From: Clostridiales bacterium | GTDB lineage: Bacteria > Bacillota > Clostridia > Lachnospirales > Cellulosilyticaceae | Direction: 5' to 3' | Assembly (NCBI GenBank): GCA_019418225.1 | Contig: DYCF01000012.1 | Coordinates: forward strand, 1 to 64,000 | DNA length: 64,000 nucleotides | Shown: positions 8,882 to 16,901 of the stretch, one piece after another | How positions within the stretch are numbered: the stretch's first letter is position 1 | Layout of the letters: each line of letters begins with the position of its first letter | Position numbers and translations under genes: made by a program | The notes under the pieces: generated by a model | What the model was told of the DNA's origin: nothing | Seen by the model: the letters and a program-made list of their open reading frames with translations, nothing else | Databases searched by the model: none

Positions 8882-9766
8882 TTACTCAGTGATATCCTCT
8901 CCAAACCATTTATTAGAGATTTCTGCTGTAGTACCATCCGCTTTAAGTTCTTCATAAGCTTTATTTACAGCATCAACTAATTCAGTATCACCTTTTCTCA
9001 TACCAATACCATATTCTTCTTCACCAAAGTCCTCTGAAAGGATTTTAAATTTCTCTTCACCTTTTTTGCTTATGTAATATCTTACTAAAATCTCATCAGC
9101 TACTACTGCATCTACGCGTCCCGCTTCAAGATCCATTAATACATCATTATTTGTTTCATATGTTACAAGTTTGCCATCTTTAAATGTTTCAAGTACTTCT
9201 GGTTCTCCCTCTACGGCATCTACAGCTGTTGAACCTGATTGCGCCCCTACTGTCTTACCAGCCAAATCAGCTTTTGAATTAATAGGTGAATCTGCTAAAG
9301 TAATGATGATTTGTTTATTTTTTAAATAAGGTACACTGAAATCAACTTGCTCTTTTCTTTCATCACTAATGCTATAACCGTTCCAAATGAAATCAATGTT
9401 TCCTGAGTTTAATTCTGCTTCTTTCATACTCCAATCAATTGTTTGGAAAGTAATTTCCTTGCCAATCTTTTCCCCTAATGCACCTGCAAGATCAATATCA
9501 AAACCTACGATATCCCCATTCTCATCTCTAAATCCCATTGGAGGGAATGCATCATCAAGACCAACTACTAATGTATCTTTACTTAATGTACTTTCACCTG
9601 TAGCCGCTACATCACTAGATGCTGTCTCACTAGTCGCTGGCGTTTCTTGTACATCTGCACTATTAGATTCAGCTGCATTATCCCCACCGCAACCTACTAA
9701 ACTAAATGCCACTACACTCATCATAGAAAAAGCTACTAATCTTTTGCATAATTTTTGTAATTTCAT
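8882..9766 (-). CDS. Amino-acid ABC transporter substrate-binding lipoprotein
   Basis: A 294-residue family 3 solute-binding protein. The signal peptide ends in a lipobox (FSLVGC), so the mature protein is anchored by a lipidated Cys at 26. A Ser/Ala/Glu-rich linker (28-60) is followed by the periplasmic-binding fold, starting TLVVGLDDAFPPMGF. The central segment GKEITFQTIDWSMKEAELNSG is typical of polar or cystine/glutamine-type binders, but the ligand is not certain. It is the first gene of the operon, with AGGAGG before the ATG and a promoter at 9814-9842. Confidence 0.9.
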   Translation of the reverse strand: MKLQKLCKRLVAFSMMSVVAFSLVGCGGDNAAESNSADVQETPATSETASSDVAATGESTLSKDTLVVGLDDAFPPMGFRDENGDIVGFDIDLAGALGEKIGKEITFQTIDWSMKEAELNSGNIDFIWNGYSISDERKEQVDFSVPYLKNKQIIITLADSPINSKADLAGKTVGAQSGSTAVDAVEGEPEVLETFKDGKLVTYETNNDVLMDLEAGRVDAVVADEILVRYYISKKGEEKFKILSEDFGEEEYGIGMRKGDTELVDAVNKAYEELKADGTTAEISNKWFGEDITE

Positions 9767-9813
9767 AATATATTTCCTCCTATTTGATATTTTTCGTTAA
9801 CTGTTACTTAAAC

Positions 9814-9842
9814 ATTTTAGTATGCTAAAGCGATAAAGTCAA
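9814..9842 (-). promoter_or_regulatory. Sigma-A-type promoter of the amino-acid ABC operon
   Basis: TTGACT, 17-bp spacer, TAAAAT on the minus strand, about 50 bp before the start codon. Confidence 0.6.
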
Positions 9843-9944
9843 CTCCCTTTTTTAAATACACCTTAAAATTTATGCCCCAAACCAAAAATAATGCCACCAC
9901 CCAAGCCCTCTCCTATTCTTTTTTCTCCCCAACAGCCTTTTGCT

Positions 9945-10105
9945 CAGGAGTGCCTCGCCCGTCGCCGCTCTTACACCTCATCGGGTGTGGATAAGTTGAA
10001 GTATATCATTTTAGCTCGACTTCGACCGCAGGGAGGGCGATGGAAAATGATACACTTCAACTTATCCATGCCTACTACATACAAAAACGGCGACTCGCAC
10101 TCCTG
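9945..10105 (-). repeat. Long palindromic element LP1
   Basis: Nested inverted repeat. Outer arms: CAGGAGTGC...GTCGCCG (9945-9967) against CGGCGAC..GCACTCCTG (10088-10105). Inner arms: GGATAAGTTGAAG-containing 9989-10014 against 10041-10067. The loop contains CGACTTCGACCGCAGGGAGGG. The same conserved GTGTGGATAAG border and loop occur in LP2 (37.2 kb) with a different inner-arm sequence. In the minus direction it begins 20 bp after the stop of the HD-domain gene, and its first hairpin (10088-10124) ends in a T run and can act as that gene's terminator. Confidence 0.85.
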
Positions 10106-10124
10106 TGCAATAGTCGCCGCTTTC

Positions 10125-10682
10125 TTACGCCACACAAGTACGCATGACTAATATTGTTCTTTCTATTAAATCATCTAATTCCCAGCCGAGCATTTCTGCC
10201 CCACGCTCAATAACTTCTCTTGAGCAACCTGCTGCAAATTTAGCATTTTTATACTTCTTTTTAACGGATTTAAGCTCTAAATCTGATACACTTTTAGAAG
10301 GCCTCATAAGTGCTACCGCTCCAATAAGTCCCGTTAATTCATCTACTGCATAAAGTACCTTCTCCATCTCATGTTCAGGTTTAATGTCTACCGTTAAGGC
10401 ATAACCATGACTTGATGTAGCATGAATGATACGCTCATCAATGCCTTCTTCTTTCATGATTTCTTGACTTTTAATACAATGTGCATCCGGGTACTGCTCA
10501 AAATCTAAGTCATGAAGTAATCCTACTATCCCCCAAAAATCTTCTTGATCACCATAACCTAATTCTTTAGCGAAATAACGCATAACACCCTCTACAGTCT
10601 TGCCATGATACAGATGAAATTCATCTTTATTATATTTATTCAATAATTCCCATGCTTCTTCTCTAGTAGGTATTCTTCCCAT
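10125..10682 (-). CDS. HD-domain protein, putative phosphohydrolase
   Basis: A 185-residue HD-superfamily protein. The metal-binding pattern is visible as HLYHGKTVEGVMRYFA, then GLLHDLDF, with a later HATSSHG segment and a D in YAVDELTG. HD proteins of this compact type are uncharacterised phosphohydrolases that may act on nucleotides. The frame runs 43 codons further upstream, but that stretch overlaps a partial palindrome copy. The ATG at 10682 is preceded by AAAGGAG, so I start there. The gene is downstream of the RNA methyltransferase gene, with its own terminator in LP1. Confidence 0.8.
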   Translation of the reverse strand: MGRIPTREEAWELLNKYNKDEFHLYHGKTVEGVMRYFAKELGYGDQEDFWGIVGLLHDLDFEQYPDAHCIKSQEIMKEEGIDERIIHATSSHGYALTVDIKPEHEMEKVLYAVDELTGLIGAVALMRPSKSVSDLELKSVKKKYKNAKFAAGCSREVIERGAEMLGWELDDLIERTILVMRTCVA

Positions 10683-10795
10683 CTTATTATCTCCTTTTCC
10701 TCTATGGCATAATTCACTCATACTTTCATCAATATAATCTTTCATAGATAAAACTGAAACCCTAATATTTCTTACTGTACTACATTCTTTTCTCC

Positions 10796-10856
10796 AGCTC
10801 GTCCATGCCACACAATGACTAAAAAAAGGCGGCGACCAGCACTCCCATGTCCCTAA
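10796..10856 (-). repeat. Half copy of the long palindromic element (LP-half)
   Basis: TCCATGCCACAC, then AAAAAAAGGCGGCGAC, then AGCACTCC match the corresponding right halves of LP1 and LP2. The partner arm is missing. It lies directly 3' of the RNA methyltransferase gene in the same relative orientation as the full copies, and ends in a T run on the minus strand. Confidence 0.6.
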
Positions 10857-10859
10857 ACT

Positions 10860-12053
10860 CTAATGTTTTTTAATAAATACAACTTTAAGATAGTCTCCTT
10901 CTTTAAAGCTATCAATAGTTTTAAAATCTTTTGGTAAACTATATTCTTCTAATATACTATAACGATGTCCCATTTGTTTAAAGGCCGTATCAATGAAAGT
11001 TTTAAACTTTTTCATATTAAAGGCACTACAGTTGGTTGATGCTACAATAACACCTTCATTTTCTGTAATGGCGATAACTTCTTTAAGCAAGTTTGTATAA
11101 TCTTTAGAGGCACTAAAAGTAAATTTCTTAGAACGTGCAAAACTTGGTGGGTCTAAAACAACCATATCAAACTTAAGTTCTTTTTTGACTGCATACTTAA
11201 AGTATTTAAAAACATCTTCTACGATAATATCCTGTGTTGTATAGTCAATATCATTGACACTAAACTGCTCTCTTGTCTTACTTAAACTGCGATTTGCAAG
11301 GTCAACGCTAGTGGTCTTAGTTGCACCACCTGCTGCTGCAAATACCGAAAAGCCACCTGTATAAGAAAATGTATTCAAAACAGTTTTTCCTTTCGCATAG
11401 TGGTCACGAATACGTTTTCTAACATCTCTTTGGTCTAAGAAAATGCCTACCATAGCCCCATCATCTAAGTAGATAGCGAACTGTTGCCCGCTTTCTTTCA
11501 CAATAAGTGGCCATTCTGGCACCTCACCCATGACATAATCATGGTCTTCGATATATTTGCCATCTGTATCAAAACGTTTCTTTTGATAAATACCTTTAAC
11601 TTCAGCAACTTCAAGTAAAGCATTGATAATGTCTTCCTTGAAGCTATAAATACCTTCACTATACCAAGTCACGAGGTAATATCCTGCGAAATAATCGATA
11701 GTTAAGCCACCTACGCCATCACCTTCCCCATTAAATACACGGAAAGCTGTCGTTTCAGTACTTTCATATAAGTCTTTACGATAAGCAATGGCTGCTTTAA
11801 TCTTTTTAGCAAAGAAACTTTGGTCGATTTTCTCATTTTCTTTATAGCTCAGCACCCAACCATAGCCTTTATTTTGTCTACCATAGTAACCCTTTGCCAT
11901 AAATTTATTTTTTTCATCAAATAAATTGATAATGACATCCTCTGTCTTTAAGGCATCGATGTTTTGAATCGCATCCTTTGCAATTAATGGATAGCCTTGT
12001 TTAATTTCTCTTGCAAATGCTGGCTTTATCTTAAGCTTTACTTCCTGTCTCAT
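10860..12053 (-). CDS. Class I SAM-dependent rRNA methyltransferase (RlmI/RlmK-like, COG1092)
   Basis: A 397-residue protein with an N-terminal PUA-like RNA-binding domain (1-75), a linker fold, and a C-terminal Rossmann methyltransferase. The SAM motif region reads VLNTFSYTGGFSVFAA near 226, and the catalytic motif IV is DPPSFARS near 303. A late cysteine lies in ASTNCSAFN near 343. RlmI makes m5C in 23S rRNA and RlmK makes m7G. I cannot tell which target applies. The ATG at 12053 is followed by the usual basic N-terminus. The gene is monocistronic. Confidence 0.85.
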   Translation of the reverse strand: MRQEVKLKIKPAFAREIKQGYPLIAKDAIQNIDALKTEDVIINLFDEKNKFMAKGYYGRQNKGYGWVLSYKENEKIDQSFFAKKIKAAIAYRKDLYESTETTAFRVFNGEGDGVGGLTIDYFAGYYLVTWYSEGIYSFKEDIINALLEVAEVKGIYQKKRFDTDGKYIEDHDYVMGEVPEWPLIVKESGQQFAIYLDDGAMVGIFLDQRDVRKRIRDHYAKGKTVLNTFSYTGGFSVFAAAGGATKTTSVDLANRSLSKTREQFSVNDIDYTTQDIIVEDVFKYFKYAVKKELKFDMVVLDPPSFARSKKFTFSASKDYTNLLKEVIAITENEGVIVASTNCSAFNMKKFKTFIDTAFKQMGHRYSILEEYSLPKDFKTIDSFKEGDYLKVVFIKKH

Positions 12054-12082
12054 ATCTTCATCCTTTTATATTCATATATTAT

Positions 12083-12117
12083 AGAGTAGGAAAGCTCACT
12101 TTTTAACCTTCCTACTT
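12083..12117. repeat. ~35-bp dispersed palindrome, copy 2
   Basis: AGAGTAGGAA...CTTTTTAACC...TTCCTACT, the same pattern as at 1331 and 44970. It lies upstream of the RNA methyltransferase gene. Confidence 0.65.
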
Positions 12118-12137
12118 CACACTCATAATTTGAGTCT

Positions 12138-12161
12138 AGAATATGGCATTAGCCATATTCT
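12138..12161. other. Perfect hairpin downstream of the oxidoreductase operon
   Basis: AGAATATGGC/GCCATATTCT, a 10-bp perfect stem with a four-base loop, 120 bp after the beta-subunit stop. No T run follows, so it may be an RNA 3'-end structure rather than a classic terminator. Confidence 0.45.
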
Positions 12162-12281
12162 TATTCTTCATTAAGTATGTTCTTTCCTTAAATTTATTAT
12201 AGCACATGGCTATAAGAATATTAAAATGACATCACTAAAACTGATAAAGCCTCATTAACTATCTCTAAACTATTCTTCTTA

Positions 12282-13172
12282 TTAAATATGCTCTCTATGA
12301 ATACGGCGTTCTAATTCTTCCCATTTACGATCTCTTTGTGCTGTAATAATACTAATATCCTCTGCTGTTAAATGTTTAAAACGTGCTTGCTTTTTAAGAT
12401 AATCTTCTATACTTGAAAAGTTTTTTACTGTTTTATTTAAAGTATACTGGTCGTTTTCATACTCAGCTAAATACCATAAACCACATTCAATAGCTTCCCT
12501 TGCAATAGCAATTGTCTCACTACTACTAATCCCCCAACCTGTAGGACAAGGCGCTGCCACATGAATATAAGAAGCACCTTGTATTTTGCTAGCCTTCTCT
12601 ACCTTGCGGATATAATCTGGAATATTGCCAATGCTAGCTGTGGCCGCATATTTAATTTTATGGGCTGCTACAATATCAAACATATCCTTTTTAACATTGG
12701 TACTTCCATGTATATGTTCCCCTGCCGGTGATGTCGTTGTCTTCGTGCCATAAGGTGTCAGAGAACTTTGCTGAATCCCTGTATTCATATAAGCTTCATT
12801 ATCATAGCAAATATAAATAATCTTATCATCACGATCAATTGCTCCAGATAAGGCTTGAAGCCCAATATCCGCTGTACCACCATCTCCTGCAAAGCCTACT
12901 ACATTAACATCTTTAAGTCCTAATGCCTTAGCTGCTACTGATACACCCGAAAGCATTGCCCCTGTACTTGCAAAAGGTGAAATAAGTGCATTCACTCCAA
13001 AGCAAAGCTGCGGATAAACAAAGCCAACAGCTGACATACATCCAGCCGGTACAACGACAAATGTATTTTCACCTAATGTCTTTAGTGCCAAACGTACTGC
13101 TAATGCCCCCCCGCACCCAGCACAGCCTTTATGCCCATAAAAATATTCTTTTTCATCTAATACCACTGCCAT
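12282..13172 (-). CDS. 2-oxoacid:ferredoxin oxidoreductase, beta (TPP-binding) subunit
   Basis: A 296-residue beta subunit of the PorB/VorA family. It binds thiamine diphosphate and an iron-sulfur cluster. Cluster cysteines appear in GCAGCGG (17-23), with further Cys at 45 and 209 or nearby. The TPP/Mg motif is GDGGTADIGLQALSGAIDRDDKIIYICYDNEAYMN with GDGG and DNEAYMNTG. The enzyme interconverts a 2-oxoacid with acyl-CoA + CO2, using ferredoxin. It is the last of five genes and follows the alpha subunit by 2 bp. The substrate (pyruvate, 2-oxoisovalerate, 2-oxobutyrate or methylthio-oxobutyrate) is not readable, but the S-box leader argues for a methionine-related one. Confidence 0.88.
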   Translation of the reverse strand: MAVVLDEKEYFYGHKGCAGCGGALAVRLALKTLGENTFVVVPAGCMSAVGFVYPQLCFGVNALISPFASTGAMLSGVSVAAKALGLKDVNVVGFAGDGGTADIGLQALSGAIDRDDKIIYICYDNEAYMNTGIQQSSLTPYGTKTTTSPAGEHIHGSTNVKKDMFDIVAAHKIKYAATASIGNIPDYIRKVEKASKIQGASYIHVAAPCPTGWGISSSETIAIAREAIECGLWYLAEYENDQYTLNKTVKNFSSIEDYLKKQARFKHLTAEDISIITAQRDRKWEELERRIHREHI

Positions 13173-13174
13173 GT

Positions 13175-14377
13175 TTATCCCTCCAATCCTATATATTTCA
13201 CCCGTTGTTCATAACTAGGTTTAATATCCTTTTGAACTGCCTCTTTTAAATCTTCAAAAATTTGTAGGACTTCTTCCTTTTTAATATCTTTGCCACCTAG
13301 TCCGCCTACGTAGTTAAATAACTTTGTTTCTTGTCCCTGAAGTGCTGAGGCAACATTAGTAAATACAGTTCCTTGTGCCCCAAAGGATATATCTTTTTCA
13401 AGTACAGCTACTCCTTTGATTTTCTCTAAAACTGCTGCAATCTCATTCCCTGGGAAAGGCCTCATATAACGAATTTTAAGTAATCCTACCTTTTCCCCTT
13501 GGCTTCTTAATTCATCTACGCTATCTCTTACAAGGCCTGTAATGCTTCCTAATGTAACAATGACACGTTCCGCACCTTCACACTTGTAAGCTTCAATTAA
13601 ACCACCATAGCTTCTACCTGTGATTTCTCCATAAGCCTTATCTAAAACTTCAATGATTTCCTTTGCCTTCAGCATAGCTTGTTGCTGTTGATATTTAAAG
13701 CTTAAGTTATATTGGGGTGAAGAAGTGAAAAATAAATTCTTAGGTGCCTTTAAATCCATTTTATGGGCTAATTCAAATGGTGGTAAAAATTCAGCCACCT
13801 GTTCTTCTGTAGGTACTTCAATCCCTTCATAAGTATGGGTTAAAACAAACCCATCTAAGTTAATCATAACAGGCGTTAGAACCTCTGGATTTTCAGCTAA
13901 TGCATAGACCGTTAAAGTCATATCTAAACTTTCTTGTGCATTCTCGACATATGCCTGAATCCAACCACTATCTAATAAAGAAAGGGAATCACGCTGATCC
14001 CCAAATATACTCCAAGGTAATGCTACACTTCGGTTGGCATTCATCATAACTAAAGGGACACGTCCGCCGCTGGCATAATGTAAAACTTCAGCCATATAAA
14101 GTAGTCCTTGAGAAGATGTAGCTGTAAAAGTTCTTGCCCCCATCACACTTGCCCCCATGACTGCTGATAAAGCTGAATGCTCTGACTCCACATACATATA
14201 TTCTGCTTTTAATTCCCCACGTTCCACCATCTCAGCTAAGCGTTCTACAACAATGGTTTGAGGTGTAATAGGATAAGCTGCCACAACTAATGGTTTCGCT
14301 AATTTTACACCAATGGCTACTGCTTCATCTCCTGATACAAATTGATAGTTTTTTTTGTTTTCTAATGTATTAGTCAT
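13175..14377 (-). CDS. 2-oxoacid:ferredoxin oxidoreductase, alpha subunit
   Basis: A 400-residue alpha subunit of the PorA/VorB family. The N-terminal pyrimidine-type TPP domain is seen in FVSGDEAVAIG and AAYPITPQT, then VESEHSALS and TATSSQGLL, which line the substrate and cofactor sites. The domain II CoA-side region follows (GSITGLVRDSVDELR, near 290). It overlaps the delta gene by 8 bp, implying coupled translation. Together with the gamma, delta and beta subunits it forms the four-subunit enzyme type typical of archaea and strict anaerobes. It differs from the single-chain pyruvate:ferredoxin oxidoreductase usual in Clostridia, which suggests a dedicated substrate. Confidence 0.9.
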   Translation of the reverse strand: MTNTLENKKNYQFVSGDEAVAIGVKLAKPLVVAAYPITPQTIVVERLAEMVERGELKAEYMYVESEHSALSAVMGASVMGARTFTATSSQGLLYMAEVLHYASGGRVPLVMMNANRSVALPWSIFGDQRDSLSLLDSGWIQAYVENAQESLDMTLTVYALAENPEVLTPVMINLDGFVLTHTYEGIEVPTEEQVAEFLPPFELAHKMDLKAPKNLFFTSSPQYNLSFKYQQQQAMLKAKEIIEVLDKAYGEITGRSYGGLIEAYKCEGAERVIVTLGSITGLVRDSVDELRSQGEKVGLLKIRYMRPFPGNEIAAVLEKIKGVAVLEKDISFGAQGTVFTNVASALQGQETKLFNYVGGLGGKDIKKEEVLQIFEDLKEAVQKDIKPSYEQRVKYIGLEG

Positions 14378-14681
14378 TCGCCTTCTCCCCCTCTAGCACA
14401 AGCTCAATGCAACCCTTCTTACATTCCTTTTGACAAATGCCACAGCCTTTGCAAAATCTATAATCAATTTTCATTTCATTTCCTTCTTTATAAATAACCC
14501 CCTCAGGACAAACCATATAGCACCAGTTACAATGACTACATTTTTCCTGATGAATCACAGGCCTTTCACTTCGCCAACCTTCCATAGTTTCTGTAAGCAG
14601 CATGGCTTCACCATAAGTGCCGCAAGGTAAATCTTTGATACTATTTATCTTAAAATCTTTGTTTACCTCAGGTCTATTCAT
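14370..14681 (-). CDS. 2-oxoacid:ferredoxin oxidoreductase, delta (ferredoxin-like) subunit
   Basis: A 103-residue protein with two [4Fe-4S] motifs, CSHCNWCYMVCP and CKGCGICQKEC, typical of the PorD subunit that passes electrons to ferredoxin. I start at the ATG at 14681, preceded by GGGGGC. A longer frame (24 codons more) lies inside the gamma gene and looks unlike the family. The chosen start still overlaps the gamma gene by 8 bp. Position between gamma and alpha is the common order for this enzyme. Confidence 0.9.
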   Translation of the reverse strand: MNRPEVNKDFKINSIKDLPCGTYGEAMLLTETMEGWRSERPVIHQEKCSHCNWCYMVCPEGVIYKEGNEMKIDYRFCKGCGICQKECKKGCIELVLEGEKAND

Positions 14682-15246
14682 CTTGTTTGCCCCCTTTCTC
14701 AAAGGATTTAATCGTTTCAAAGTAAGTAATAAGTCGCTCATTTTTCTCAGCAATTTTAGGTGCTAAGTCATAATGTACTGCTGCCTTTAAGCTTTCTAGA
14801 GTAACTAATTCACTATGGCTCACTAGAGCTGCTAACATAGTGGTATTTGTAATCGGTCTTCCCAAATACTTTTGTGCTACTGGCAAGGCATCAAATGTAA
14901 TGAGCTTTTCGTTCGTACTTCCATCTTGAAGTATGCTGTACTTTTCTGGTGTCTCTGTATTTAATAAGAGTTTCCCATTTTCCTTAAGACGTTCAAGTAG
15001 ATTAGGGGTATATAAACTTTCATCTAATACTACGAAGTAATCTGCCTTTACACTTTGACTCCTATCACGAATAGGTGCCTCACTAATCTTTGTATAAGCA
15101 AATACAGGTGCACCTCTTCGTTCTGGGCCAAAGCTTGGGAAACTTAAACTATACTTCTTCTCATATAGGCTTGCTGCAATACCCAATATTCTGGAAGAGG
15201 TAAAGGCTCCTTGCCCACCTCTTCCTAAAAATATAATTTCTATCAT
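14674..15246 (-). CDS. 2-oxoacid:ferredoxin oxidoreductase, gamma subunit
   Basis: A 190-residue gamma subunit. The glycine-rich start FLGRGGQGAFTSSRILG and the SFPSFGPERRGAPV segment are family hallmarks. It follows the acyl-CoA ligase by 3 bp and overlaps the delta gene. The gene pair ligase-gamma is the same transcript as alpha and beta, which links CoA-ester formation to the oxidoreductase. Confidence 0.9.
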   Translation of the reverse strand: MIEIIFLGRGGQGAFTSSRILGIAASLYEKKYSLSFPSFGPERRGAPVFAYTKISEAPIRDRSQSVKADYFVVLDESLYTPNLLERLKENGKLLLNTETPEKYSILQDGSTNEKLITFDALPVAQKYLGRPITNTTMLAALVSHSELVTLESLKAAVHYDLAPKIAEKNERLITYFETIKSFEKGGKQDE

Positions 15247-15249
15247 TAC

Positions 15250-16566
15250 TTATGCTCCTTCTCTTAAATCTACCAAACGTTTCGCTTTGTGCGTTGCTCT
15301 TGGTAATTCTCCCTCTTCTAAAACAATAACTTCTTTAGGTTTAACGCCTAATTTCATTTTGATTTCATAAGCTACTTGCTCTCTTATAATATCTTCAGCA
15401 ACATCTACGCCCTCTCGTCTTTCTACTTCTACTGTAAATTTCGTGATGTGTTTATCTTCTATAATATTCACACGATATTCTCCTGTTAAAGTATCAAACT
15501 TACGAATAACATGCTCAATGTCACTTGGAAATACATTTACACCACCAGCTATAAACATATCATCAATACGTCCTACGACTTTAATACGTTTTAAAGTACG
15601 ACCGCATGCACATTTTTCATTAGTATAAGTCACGATATCCCCTGTTCTAAAACGAATCATTGGCCTAATTTCTTTACGAAGTGTTGTCAGAAGCATTTCA
15701 CCTCTTTCACCTTCTTTAACAGGTAATCCAGTATGTTCATCTACTACTTCAACATAAACATGATCTTCGGCAATATGAATGCCATCATGCGCCTCACATT
15801 GCGCACCACAAGCACCAAAGATATCTGAAATCCCATAGAAGTCAAAGACTTCTGCATCCCAAAGGTCCTCAATAGCTTCCCTTGTTGCTGGGATAGAGCC
15901 TCCCGGTTCACCTGCTACAATAATTCGATTAATGGCTAAATCTGTAGCTGGATTGATTCCCTTTTGCTTAGCTGTTTCCCCTAAATACCATGCATAAGAA
16001 GGTGTGGTCCAAATGACTGTTGGCTGATACTGCTGAATAATGAATAATAAACGTTCTGCTGGAAGAGTTCCTGCCCAAATACATAAAGCCCCAAGATTTT
16101 GAGCACCTAATACGTCAGGCCCTCCTACAAAAAGTGAAAAGTTTAAAGCATGAATGTAGCGATCCTCTGGTCTCATACCAGCCTGCCAAAACAATCTACT
16201 CTCTACATCTTGGAATTCATCAAAATCTCTTTTACTAAATGGACTTGCAGTAGGGGCACCTGTTGAACCACTAGAAGATGAAATAAATACTACATCTTTT
16301 TCTGGTCTTACACACAAATCTCCAATAATAGGTGCTGCATCTTGCCTTTCACGTACATCATGTTTCGTTAAAATAGGAAATTTACGAAGATCCTCTAATG
16401 TTTGAAGGTCATTAGGTGTCACCCCGGCTGCTTCAAAACGCTTTTTATAATAAGGTGAATGCTCGTAAGCTTCTGTTATTTGTGATTTAAGTTGTTTGAG
16501 CTGATAAACTTCTAATTCTTCTCTTGATATAGTTTCGATTTCTTCGTTCCAATATTTTTTACTCAT
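15250..16566 (-). CDS. PaaK-like acyl-CoA ligase (AMP-forming)
   Basis: A 438-residue member of the phenylacetate-CoA ligase family, which activates a carboxylic acid with ATP and CoA through an acyl-adenylate. The phosphate loop SSSGSTGAPT is near 94, the adenine/substrate region FYGISDIFGACG near 232, then RFRTGDI near 300 and the C-terminal lid with GRIDDMFIAGGVNVFP. I start at the ATG at 16566. The ATG 15 bases upstream overlaps the GGAGGG ribosome site. It heads an operon with the four oxidoreductase subunits. Such ligases partner with these oxidoreductases in aryl or branched acid metabolism, but here a SAM-I riboswitch precedes it. The acid substrate is unknown; a methylthio acid is my inference. 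Confidence 0.88.
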   Translation of the reverse strand: MSKKYWNEEIETISREELEVYQLKQLKSQITEAYEHSPYYKKRFEAAGVTPNDLQTLEDLRKFPILTKHDVRERQDAAPIIGDLCVRPEKDVVFISSSSGSTGAPTASPFSKRDFDEFQDVESRLFWQAGMRPEDRYIHALNFSLFVGGPDVLGAQNLGALCIWAGTLPAERLLFIIQQYQPTVIWTTPSYAWYLGETAKQKGINPATDLAINRIIVAGEPGGSIPATREAIEDLWDAEVFDFYGISDIFGACGAQCEAHDGIHIAEDHVYVEVVDEHTGLPVKEGERGEMLLTTLRKEIRPMIRFRTGDIVTYTNEKCACGRTLKRIKVVGRIDDMFIAGGVNVFPSDIEHVIRKFDTLTGEYRVNIIEDKHITKFTVEVERREGVDVAEDIIREQVAYEIKMKLGVKPKEVIVLEEGELPRATHKAKRLVDLREGA

Positions 16567-16609
16567 AAAAAATCCCTCCAATTCATATAGTCAGTCTTTT
16601 TTAAGGAAT

Positions 16610-16648
16610 AAAAGAAAAAACTACTTTCTTTGATAAGAAAGCAGTTTC
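16610..16648 (-). terminator. Expression-platform terminator of the ligase S-box leader
   Basis: ACTGCTTTC pairs with GAAAGTAGT, followed by TTTTTTC on the minus strand, 45 bp before the ligase start. It lies just after the SAM aptamer, so it would form when SAM is bound. Confidence 0.85.
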
Positions 16649-16667
16649 TAAATATCAGATATGCTCT

Positions 16668-16790
16668 CTCATCTCTCAAATCATTTATGTTTTTATAACT
16701 GATTTGTAGGAATTAGCACCTTTGAATTATACGTCTATAATTCTGGTTGCCGGGCTTCACAGGGCCAGTCCCTCAGCCTCTCTAGATAAG
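16668..16790 (-). promoter_or_regulatory. SAM-I (S-box) riboswitch of the acyl-CoA ligase/oxidoreductase operon
   Basis: Minus-strand S-box aptamer. The conserved blocks are present in order: CTTATCTAGAGAGG, GAGGGACTGGCCC, GAAGCCCGGCAACC, AAGGTGCTAATTCC, and a 3' P1 strand AGATGAG that pairs with CTTATCT. A terminator hairpin follows. In known S-boxes SAM binding causes termination, so the ligase operon should be on only when SAM is low. It lies between metQ and the ligase gene on the same strand, has its own promoter, and cannot serve metQ. Confidence 0.95.
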
Positions 16791-16837
16791 AAATAGTTTT
16801 ATTCATTTTTAATTCCTAGTTATCTTATATGTTTAGA

Positions 16838-16866
16838 AGTATATTCCTAGATTTTAAAATTGTCAA
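16838..16866 (-). promoter_or_regulatory. Promoter of the ligase S-box transcript
   Basis: TTGACA, 17-bp spacer, TATACT on the minus strand: near consensus, about 48 bp before the aptamer. Confidence 0.8.
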
Positions 16867-16901
16867 TACATTTCAAACTATTTTTATAAGTTTTATAATA
16901 T

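Noticed and set aside
10682..10811. Upstream extension of the HD-domain gene
   Set aside because: It overlaps a partial palindrome copy, and a good ribosome site exists before 10682.
15250..16566. Phenylacetate or aromatic degradation role for the ligase
   Set aside because: Family name alone is not evidence. No other aromatic-pathway gene is present, and the S-box leader points to methionine. It is not fully excluded.
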